A DNA stretch of 5,365 bases from an uncultured Clostridia bacterium (GTDB lineage: Bacteria; Bacillota; Clostridia; Christensenellales; DTU072): the NCBI GenBank assembly GCA_944350065.1, contig CALVOD010000092.1, positions 1 to 5,365 of the forward strand, written 5' to 3'. The notes below the pieces were generated by a model. That model did not search any database and was not told the DNA's origin. It worked only from the letters and a program-made list of their open reading frames with translations. Below are positions 1-4,148 of this stretch, piece by piece (position 1 is the first letter of the stretch; every line of letters starts with the position of its first letter). The position numbers and the translations under genes were made by a program.

Positions 1-40
1 ATTATTCGACTTGCTTTACAAATTAAAAGACAAATTTTTC

Positions 41-48
41 GGGAGGAA
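41..48 (+). promoter_or_regulatory. Ribosome binding site of ftsZ
   Basis: GGGAGGAA lies nine bases before the ATG at 58. It is a strong Shine-Dalgarno match and fixes that start. The rest of the 57-base leader is AT-rich. I could not find a convincing -35/-10 pair in it, so the ftsZ promoter is probably outside the window or ftsZ is cotranscribed with an upstream gene. Confidence 0.85.
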
Positions 49-57
49 CAAGAAATA

Positions 58-1251
58 ATGGCGAATTCCTACGGCGTAGCCAATATTAAAGTGATCGGAG
101 TGGGCGGAGGCGGCAACAACGCCGTCAACCGTATGATACTTGCGGGCATAACTTCCTGCACGTTCATAGCCGCCAACACCGATATGCAGGCGCTCAATAT
201 GAGCAAAGCCCCCATAAAAATACAGCTCGGAGCCAATCTGACCAAAGGTCTCGGCGCGGGCGCGGATCCGGAAATCGGAGCGCGCGCGGCGGAGGAGAGT
301 AAAGAGGAGATAAGACAACATCTCGAAGATACCGATCTGCTGTTCATTACCGCGGGAATGGGCGGCGGAACGGGTACTGGAGCGGCGCCCGTGATAGCGC
401 AGATGGCGAAAGAGATGAATATTCTCACCATAGCGGTCGTTACTAAGCCCTTCGAACAATTCGAAGGCAAACCGCGTATGGACAGAGCCAACGAAGGCAT
501 AGAGAAACTCAAACAGGTAGTGGATACCTTGCTCGTCATACCTAACGAAAAGATTCAGCTTTTCGTTCCGAAGGGCACCACGCTCGTGCAGGCGTTCAAG
601 GTGGCGGACGACGTGCTCCGTCAGGGCATTCAGGGCATAACTGAAATAATCACAACGCCTTCGCTCATCAACCTCGACTTCGCGGATATCAAGACCATTA
701 TGAAGAACAAGGGCAACGCCCATATCGGTATCGGTAAAGGCAAGGGCGAGAACCGTACCCTCGACGCGGTGCGTCAGGCAGTTCAAAGTCCTCTCCTCGA
801 GACCAATATACAGGGCGCTACGGGCATAATCGTGTACGTTTCCGGCGGTACGGGACTTACTATGGACGAGGTTCACGAGAGCGTAAGGCTCATTCGCGAA
901 GTGGTGGACCCCGCGGCGAATATCATATTCGGTATGGGTATCGACGAAAACCTCGACGACGAAGTGGTCATCACCGTCGTGGCTACCGGCTTCACGACAA
1001 AACCCGAAGGTCGCGCGCAATACAATATGCAAAGACCTATGTTCACGAGCGATCCGCAACGCAACGAACGCGTCGACAGAATGTACGGATATTATAACGA
1101 CGAAGAAGTAGCGGCGGACGTTGCGCCCGCTCACGCTACGCGCAACGTTGAGGAAGCCCCCGTAGCTCCTCCTCCCCAGACGGGCAGGATAGACGTTACG
1201 CGCTCCAAGACGGTGCCTCCCTTCCTTCAAAGGATAAAGGACAAGAAATAA
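58..1251 (+). CDS. ftsZ: Cell division protein FtsZ
   Basis: FtsZ is a tubulin-like GTPase that polymerises at the membrane into the division ring; in spore formers it also builds the polar septum. The 397-residue protein is complete and of usual length. The N-terminal GTPase core begins with the VIGVGGGGNNAVNRM loop (about residues 12-26). The tubulin signature GGGTGTG is at 102-108. The T7 synergy loop NLDFAD at 205-210 supplies the acidic residues that hydrolyse GTP in the adjoining subunit. The C-terminal subdomain ends near the VVATGF motif (307-312). A variable, Pro/Ala-rich acidic linker follows, then a conserved C-terminal peptide around VPPFLQR (386-392) with a basic tail, the usual docking site for partners such as FtsA or SepF. 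The ATG at 58 follows a strong ribosome binding site and gives the expected N-terminus. The gene lies just upstream of spoIIGA, as in many Clostridia. An intrinsic terminator at 1331-1365 probably ends its transcript. Identity is certain. Confidence 0.98.
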   Translation: MANSYGVANIKVIGVGGGGNNAVNRMILAGITSCTFIAANTDMQALNMSKAPIKIQLGANLTKGLGAGADPEIGARAAEESKEEIRQHLEDTDLLFITAGMGGGTGTGAAPVIAQMAKEMNILTIAVVTKPFEQFEGKPRMDRANEGIEKLKQVVDTLLVIPNEKIQLFVPKGTTLVQAFKVADDVLRQGIQGITEIITTPSLINLDFADIKTIMKNKGNAHIGIGKGKGENRTLDAVRQAVQSPLLETNIQGATGIIVYVSGGTGLTMDEVHESVRLIREVVDPAANIIFGMGIDENLDDEVVITVVATGFTTKPEGRAQYNMQRPMFTSDPQRNERVDRMYGYYNDEEVAADVAPAHATRNVEEAPVAPPPQTGRIDVTRSKTVPPFLQRIKDKK

Positions 1252-1259
1252 CGGCTGCG

Positions 1260-1281
1260 CTCACGGCGCTCTCACGGCGCG
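1260..1281 (+). repeat. Short GC-rich tandem repeat after ftsZ
   Basis: Two adjacent 11-base units, CTCACGGCGCT (1260-1270) and CTCACGGCGCG (1271-1281), differ only at the last base. They start eight bases after the ftsZ stop codon. The second unit runs into a GC-only hairpin. No function can be read from it; replication slippage is the simplest origin. Confidence 0.6.
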
Positions 1282-1289
1282 CCGCGCCG
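1275..1289 (+). other. GC-only hairpin downstream of ftsZ
   Basis: CGGCGC (1275-1280) pairs perfectly with GCGCCG (1284-1289) around a three-base loop. There is no T-run after it, so it is not an intrinsic terminator by itself. It could protect the 3' end of the ftsZ message or act with the true terminator at 1331-1365. The structure is seen; the role is inferred. Confidence 0.45.
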
Positions 1290-1330
1290 CGATAAGCGGA
1301 ACGCAAATACGAAAATATCTTTTACGAATG

Positions 1331-1365
1331 AAAAAGCAGGACTTTTCGACAGTCTTGCTTTTTTT
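1331..1365 (+). terminator. Intrinsic terminator of ftsZ
   Basis: AAAAAGCAGGACT (1331-1343) pairs with AGTCTTGCTTTTT (1351-1363): 13 pairs including one G-T wobble, with a seven-base loop. The 3' arm runs into a stretch of seven T (1359-1365). The 5' arm starts with a matching A-run, so the element could also work on the minus strand. It lies about 80 bases after ftsZ and stops nine bases before the ATG of spoIIGA, so it should separate vegetative ftsZ transcription from the sporulation genes. The loop region also carries TTCGACA, the complement of a Spo0A box. Confidence 0.85.
1345..1351 (-). promoter_or_regulatory. Possible Spo0A box (0A box) in the terminator loop
   Basis: On the minus strand these bases read TGTCGAA, an exact match to the core 0A box bound by Spo0A. 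spoIIG operons are classically activated by phosphorylated Spo0A with sigma-A, so a site here is expected. Two cautions apply. The same seven bases also occur by chance inside sigE (about 2368) and nrdR (about 4328). The site is also only 23 bases before the spoIIGA start, which is close for an activator site. I found no convincing -35/-10 pair; TATCTT at 1316-1321 is a weak -10 candidate. Confidence 0.35.
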
Positions 1366-1374
1366 GTGCGGAAA

Positions 1375-2124
1375 ATGGAATACGGTCTGTTGCTCGATTA
1401 TCTCAACGCTCTCGCGGTCAATTATCTCGTGTACTACCTCGTCACGGGATTTTTCCGCGCGGAAACGGCGATCTGGCGACTGTTGTTCGCAGGCGGTATT
1501 TACGCCGCCGCGGAAACGCTCGAGCCTTATCTCGACGTCGATATGCTCCTTTTGAAAGCGATACTTTCCGTTATAGGGATACTCGTTTCCAAAGAGTATT
1601 TCACGATAGGCGAATTCCTGCGTTTTGCCGCCCTTTACGCGGTGCTCCGACTGACTCTCACCGGCGCGGAAAACTTTTTTTACGACGTTTTCGGCGCCGA
1701 GAATAACGCGTTCGGGCTTGTTATCAGCTCGAGCGTTATCGTTTGCGTTGTGCTTTTCAAAGCGGCTACGGGCGTCCGCGACGCCCGTAAGACGAGGGCG
1801 CTCGAGCCTAAAGTCGAAATCAGCGCGGGCGGTAAATTCCATTCCTGCCGCGGGTACGTCGACACGGGAAACGCGCTCTACAAAGACGGCAAGCCGGTGA
1901 TAGTGGTTTCGGGAAGGATGGCGAAGAAATTGTCGCTTTCCGCAGAGGATTCGCTTACGGTAAGCACGGTTTCCGGAGTGCGCGAAATGCCGCTTACGGA
2001 ATTGACCTATAAGATATATTCCGACAAAAAAACGCATAAGCTATACAGTAGTTACGCAATCATCTCGGATAAAATGGAGGTACGCGGATACGACGTGCTG
2101 CTGCATAAGGATATGTTGAACTGA
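1375..2124 (+). CDS. spoIIGA: Sporulation sigma-E factor-processing peptidase SpoIIGA
   Basis: SpoIIGA is a membrane aspartic protease of the mother cell. It is activated by a forespore signal and cuts the pro-sequence from sigma-E. From the ATG at 1375 the protein has 249 residues. The N-terminal half is hydrophobic, with about five likely membrane segments (near residues 5-26, 33-52, 57-73, 80-95 and 112-132). The soluble C-terminal half carries the active-site motif VDTGN, with the catalytic Asp at 163, and ends in YDVLLHKDML, like the family's usual LLHP-type end. It is clearly shorter than the roughly 309 residues of B. subtilis SpoIIGA, mostly in the protease half. The start is uncertain. 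A GTG at 1366 would add three residues but follows the terminator T-run directly. ATG 1375 gives the best match to the family N-terminus, yet has only a poor ribosome binding site (GCGGA, too close). sigE follows 34 bases later, which supports the assignment. Confidence 0.93.
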   Translation: MEYGLLLDYLNALAVNYLVYYLVTGFFRAETAIWRLLFAGGIYAAAETLEPYLDVDMLLLKAILSVIGILVSKEYFTIGEFLRFAALYAVLRLTLTGAENFFYDVFGAENNAFGLVISSSVIVCVVLFKAATGVRDARKTRALEPKVEISAGGKFHSCRGYVDTGNALYKDGKPVIVVSGRMAKKLSLSAEDSLTVSTVSGVREMPLTELTYKIYSDKKTHKLYSSYAIISDKMEVRGYDVLLHKDMLN

Positions 2125-2146
2125 AGCGCGTCGATTATTCGCGCTT
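2124..2146 (+). other. Hairpin between spoIIGA and sigE
   Basis: AAGCGCG (2124-2130) pairs perfectly with CGCGCTT (2140-2146) around a nine-base AT-rich loop. It starts on the last base of the spoIIGA stop codon and ends four bases before the sigE ribosome binding site. No T-run follows, so termination is unlikely. It may insulate sigE translation from the weakly initiated upstream gene or stabilise the sigE part of the message. The structure is seen; the role is inferred. Confidence 0.5.
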
Positions 2147-2149
2147 GAC

Positions 2150-2155
2150 GGAGGA
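2150..2155 (+). promoter_or_regulatory. Ribosome binding site of sigE
   Basis: GGAGGA lies three bases before the ATG at 2159; that is close, but it is a strong Shine-Dalgarno core. It contrasts sharply with the poor site in front of spoIIGA in the same presumed operon, which suggests that the pro-sigma factor is made in excess over its protease. Confidence 0.8.
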
Positions 2156-2158
2156 ACG

Positions 2159-2875
2159 ATGCACATTATTTTTGAAAAGATCAGGGCATTTTTACGCAGA
2201 TTGTTGTCGATAGAGGAGAATACCCTCGATTATATGGTGGCGCTGCCCAATCCGCTGGACGCCGACGAAGAAGCGCGCCTTCTCGAAGCGAGCACTTCGG
2301 GCGATCCGGAGGCGCGCAATAAGCTCGTCGAGCACAATTTACGTTTGGTGGTATATATCGCTAAGCGCTTCGACAATACCGGTATGGATATGGAAGAACT
2401 CGTTTCGGTGGGCACGATGGGGCTCATCAAAGCGGTGCGCTCGTATAACGGCGACAAAAAGATCAAGCTCGCCACTTACGCTTCGCGCTGTATCGAAAAC
2501 GAAATCCTTATGTATCTTCGGAAAATGGTCAAAACGCGCAACGAAGTCAGTCTGGACGAACCGTTGAACGTAGACTGGGAGGGCAACAAACTGCTTCTTT
2601 CCGACGTGTTGGGCACCGACGGCGGCGAGGTATATAAGGAAATGGAAGCGGACGTAGAGAAAAACATTCTGCGCGAGATATTTTCCAAGCTGGACGAACG
2701 CGACCGCGCGATAATCTGTATGCGATACGGGTTGTACGGCGTCAAGGAGCGCACGCAGAAGGAAATAGCGGATATGATGAACATTTCTCAGTCGTACATA
2801 AGCCGTCTCGAAAAAAAGATAATCGACAAACTCAAGGCGGAATACCTGAAAACGGAAGGGCGATCGGGCGGTTAA
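2159..2875 (+). CDS. sigE: RNA polymerase sporulation sigma factor SigE (pro-sigma-E)
   Basis: Sigma-E is the early mother-cell sigma factor, made as an inactive membrane-bound precursor and activated when SpoIIGA removes its N-terminus. The 238-residue protein matches the family end to end. Residues 1 to about 25 are the pro-sequence: a basic, amphipathic helix (FEKIRAFLRRLL) followed by LDYMVALPNPL, which aligns with the cleavage region of B. subtilis pro-sigma-E. Region 2 covers about 57-127 and includes LVVYIAKRF, VGTMGLIKAV and the promoter -10 reading segment YASRCIENEILMYLR. SLDEPLNVDWEGN (131-143) and LLLSDVLGTD (145-154) are sigma-E hallmarks. Region 4 ends in the helix-turn-helix TQKEIADMMNISQSYISRLE (199-218), which reads the -35. 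The ATG at 2159 has a strong ribosome binding site. It lies directly after spoIIGA and presumably shares its Spo0A-controlled transcript. The pro-sequence appears a few residues shorter than in Bacillus. Identity is very secure. Confidence 0.98.
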   Translation: MHIIFEKIRAFLRRLLSIEENTLDYMVALPNPLDADEEARLLEASTSGDPEARNKLVEHNLRLVVYIAKRFDNTGMDMEELVSVGTMGLIKAVRSYNGDKKIKLATYASRCIENEILMYLRKMVKTRNEVSLDEPLNVDWEGNKLLLSDVLGTDGGEVYKEMEADVEKNILREIFSKLDERDRAIICMRYGLYGVKERTQKEIADMMNISQSYISRLEKKIIDKLKAEYLKTEGRSGG

Positions 2876-2886
2876 ACCGCTCATCG
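2861..2886 (+). other. Hairpin over the sigE stop codon
   Basis: CGAT (2861-2864) pairs with ATCG (2883-2886). After one bulged C, GGGCGGT (2866-2872) pairs with ACCGCTC (2876-2882) with one G-T wobble. The TAA stop codon of sigE (2873-2875) is the whole three-base loop. That makes 11 pairs, but there is no T-run after it. It could stabilise the 3' end of the spoIIGA-sigE message or partly attenuate readthrough into sigG. It is not a standard intrinsic terminator. Confidence 0.5.
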
Positions 2887-2939
2887 GAGCGTTTACGCGC
2901 GAAACGGATTAAATAGCGGAATTTTGTCGGCTCGGCGCT

Positions 2940-2968
2940 GAGTAAAATATTTCCGATAGCCCATACTT
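2940..2968 (+). promoter_or_regulatory. Candidate forespore (sigma-F/sigma-G type) promoter of sigG
   Basis: GAGTA (2940-2944) and CATACTT (2962-2968) are separated by 17 bases. They match most positions of the sigma-G consensus as I remember it (-35 GHATR, -10 CATnHTA). In B. subtilis sigG is transcribed in the forespore by sigma-F and then by its own product, so such a promoter is expected here. CATACTTT also resembles a sigma-E -10 element, so the sigma class is not settled. Transcription would start near 2975, giving a short leader that begins almost at the ribosome binding site. Confidence 0.45.
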
Positions 2969-2975
2969 TCTTTAC

Positions 2976-2982
2976 AAGGAGG
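2976..2982 (+). promoter_or_regulatory. Ribosome binding site of sigG
   Basis: AAGGAGG is a near-perfect Shine-Dalgarno sequence. It stands ten bases before the ATG at 2993, slightly further than usual, and supports that start. Confidence 0.8.
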
Positions 2983-2992
2983 CATTATCCGG

Positions 2993-3760
2993 ATGGTAAA
3001 GAAAGTAACGGGTATCGATACCGCCAAGCTGCCTAAAATGAGCGCGGCGGAGCAACGCGAGACTTTGCTCGCGATCAAAAACGGGCATACCGAATTGCGG
3101 GAGAAGTTTTTGCTTGCCAACGCGCGTCTCGTATTGAGCGCGGTGCAGCGGTTCGAAAACACGCGCGAAAGCCCGGACGATCTGTTTCAGGTCGGGATGA
3201 TAGGGCTTATGAAAGCCCTCGACAATTTCGACGTAACGCTCAACGTGAGGTTTTCCACCTACGCCATACCTATGGTAATCGGCGAGATAAGGCGCTATAT
3301 CCGCGAAGGAAGCGCTTTCAAGGTGGGGCGCAACGTGCGAGATATCGCTTACCGCGCCGTCAAGGCGAGAGAGAGTCTCGAAGCGCGCGGTATTCGCGAA
3401 GCGTCTTTAAGCGAGATAGCCGACGAACTCGGGGTACCTTACCGCGAGGTAGTAGGCGCTCTCGACGCGATAGCGGAGCCGCAATCCATTTACGAACAGG
3501 CATACGGAAGCGACGACGAAGGGGCGGAAATAGTCGATTTGGTCAAAGATCCTCGTGCGGACGGCGATTATGCGGACAGGATCGTGCTCAGGGACGGCAT
3601 AGAGGCTTTGCCCGAGCGCGAAAAACGCGTTGTTATCATGCGGTATTACCAAGGGCGCACGCAGACCGAGATAGCGGACGAGCTGGAGATGTCTCAGGCA
3701 CAGGTGAGCAGACTCGAAAAATCGGCAGTTGCCAAGCTGCGCGAAGCGTTTTCGTTCTGA
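2993..3760 (+). CDS. sigG: RNA polymerase sporulation sigma factor SigG
   Basis: Sigma-G is the late forespore sigma factor; it drives genes for small acid-soluble proteins, germination and spore DNA protection. The protein has 255 residues, close to the usual 258-260. The N-terminal VTGIDTAKLPKMS (5-17) matches the motif that marks sigma-G rather than the closely related sigma-F. Region 2 includes ARLVLSAVQRF (44-54), DDLFQVGMIGLMKALDNFD (62-80) and RFSTYAIPMVIGEIRRYIR (86-104). Region 3 covers about 110-165, with RDIAYRAV and ASLSEIADELGVP. Region 4 runs from LPEREKRVVIMRYYQGRTQ (206-224) to the helix-turn-helix TEIADELEMSQAQVSRLE (225-242). The position directly after sigE is standard. A forespore-type promoter at 2940-2968 and a strong ribosome binding site suggest independent expression. 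One oddity: the residue aligned to B. subtilis sigma-G Asn45, tied to binding of the anti-sigma factor CsfB/Gin, is Leu41 here. A second sigma-F is the only realistic alternative, and the N-terminus and location argue against it. Confidence 0.95.
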   Translation: MVKKVTGIDTAKLPKMSAAEQRETLLAIKNGHTELREKFLLANARLVLSAVQRFENTRESPDDLFQVGMIGLMKALDNFDVTLNVRFSTYAIPMVIGEIRRYIREGSAFKVGRNVRDIAYRAVKARESLEARGIREASLSEIADELGVPYREVVGALDAIAEPQSIYEQAYGSDDEGAEIVDLVKDPRADGDYADRIVLRDGIEALPEREKRVVIMRYYQGRTQTEIADELEMSQAQVSRLEKSAVAKLREAFSF

Positions 3761-3766
3761 CGCCGG

Positions 3767-3801
3767 CTCCGCGCGCATACAATATATGTAGCAGCGCGGA
3801 G
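3767..3801 (+). promoter_or_regulatory. Imperfect hairpin covering the ribosome binding site of the ylmC-family gene
   Basis: CTCCGCGC (3767-3774) pairs perfectly with GCGCGGAG (3794-3801). Inside, GC (3775-3776) pairs with GC (3791-3792) and TACA (3778-3781) with TGTA (3787-3790), around loop ATATA, with one bulged A on each side. The GGAG at 3798-3801 is the likely ribosome binding site of the gene starting at 3809, so it lies in the 3' arm and would be masked when the hairpin forms. No T-run follows, so it is a poor terminator. A role in translational control is inferred. Confidence 0.55.
3776..3783 (+). promoter_or_regulatory. Possible sigma-E -10 element
   Basis: CATACAAT matches the sigma-E -10 consensus (CATACANT) exactly and lies 25 bases before the ylmC-family start. 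The stretch about 16-18 bases upstream falls at the end of sigG and shows no clear -35 element, so this may be coincidence. Confidence 0.25.
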
Positions 3802-3808
3802 TACATAG

Positions 3809-4087
3809 ATGCAGAATAACGCGGGAATAGATTATACTTTTTGCGAACTGAGAGAGAAAGACGTAGTCAACGTATCCGACGGCAAACAGCTCGGCAGGAT
3901 CGTGGACATAGCCATACACTGCACGGGGAAAGTTGTGGGACTCGTTGCCGCCGGCGAAAAAAAGTTTTTCAAGAATTTTACGGGCAACGAAAACGTATTC
4001 ATACCCTGGCAGAAGGTCATTAAAATAGGCGACGACGTCATACTTGTGGAATTATTACCCGTAAATACGCGTGAATTGAGCAAATAA
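3809..4087 (+). CDS. YlmC/YmxH-family sporulation protein (PRC-barrel)
   Basis: This is a small protein of 92 residues built from one PRC-barrel fold. Family members are found in spore formers and are linked to sporulation, but their biochemical role is unknown. The core CELREKDVVNVSDGKQLGRI (12-31) and FIPWQKVIKIGDDVILVEL (about 64-82) match B. subtilis YmxH and YlmC closely. The N-terminus is about nine residues longer than in YmxH. No later in-frame ATG exists before the conserved core, so the ATG at 3809 is the likely start, with GGAG seven bases upstream. There is no signal peptide or membrane segment, so it is probably cytoplasmic. In B. subtilis ylmC also lies just downstream of sigG, which favours YlmC over YmxH, though the sequence alone does not separate them. 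The upstream hairpin masks the ribosome binding site. A sigma-A promoter for nrdR begins two bases after its stop codon. Confidence 0.9.
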   Translation: MQNNAGIDYTFCELREKDVVNVSDGKQLGRIVDIAIHCTGKVVGLVAAGEKKFFKNFTGNENVFIPWQKVIKIGDDVILVELLPVNTRELSK

Positions 4088-4089
4088 TG

Positions 4090-4118
4090 TTTACAAACGC
4101 CGTAAATTGCGATATAAT
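4090..4118 (+). promoter_or_regulatory. Sigma-A promoter of nrdR
   Basis: TTTACA (-35, 4090-4095) and TATAAT (-10, 4113-4118) are separated by exactly 17 bases. The -10 is perfect and the -35 differs from TTGACA at one base. Transcription would start near 4125, giving a leader of about 24 bases for nrdR. This marks the switch from sporulation-specific to vegetative transcription. A CCGTAAA direct repeat (4100-4106 and 4121-4127) flanks the -10. Confidence 0.8.
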
Positions 4119-4135
4119 TACCGTAAAGTCAAATC

Positions 4136-4141
4136 AGGCGG
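4136..4141 (+). promoter_or_regulatory. Ribosome binding site of nrdR
   Basis: AGGCGG, a moderate Shine-Dalgarno match, lies seven bases before the ATG at 4149. It supports this start over the in-frame TTG at 4107, which lies upstream of the -10 element and would not be in the message. Confidence 0.6.
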
Positions 4142-4148
4142 TAAGCGT

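Noticed and set aside
5..11. Spo0A-box-like TTCGACT near the left edge, upstream of ftsZ
   Set aside because: It matches six of seven bases only and has no promoter context. Such matches are frequent by chance.
16..1230. Long minus-strand open frame of 404 codons opposite ftsZ
   Set aside because: It lies fully antisense to a certain gene, has no recognisable family and starts without a ribosome binding site. It follows from the codon bias of ftsZ.
1366..1374. GTG at 1366 as the spoIIGA start
   Set aside because: It follows a run of T with no ribosome binding site, and the family N-terminus aligns better from ATG 1375. It is not fully excluded.
1328..1555. Plus-strand open frame of 75 codons overlapping the spoIIGA start in another frame
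   Set aside because: It has no ribosome binding site, its first codons are the terminator stem, and the translation is unlike any known leader peptide.
1261..2037. Minus-strand open frame opposite spoIIGA
   Set aside because: It covers the terminator and spoIIGA on the other strand. The Arg-rich, low-complexity translation is typical of a shadow frame.
2339..2884. Minus-strand open frame of 181 codons opposite sigE
   Set aside because: It is antisense to a secure gene with no family match or start signals.
4107..4148. TTG at 4107 as the nrdR start
   Set aside because: It lies upstream of the -10 element, so it would not be in the message. NrdR proteins start at MKCPFCG.
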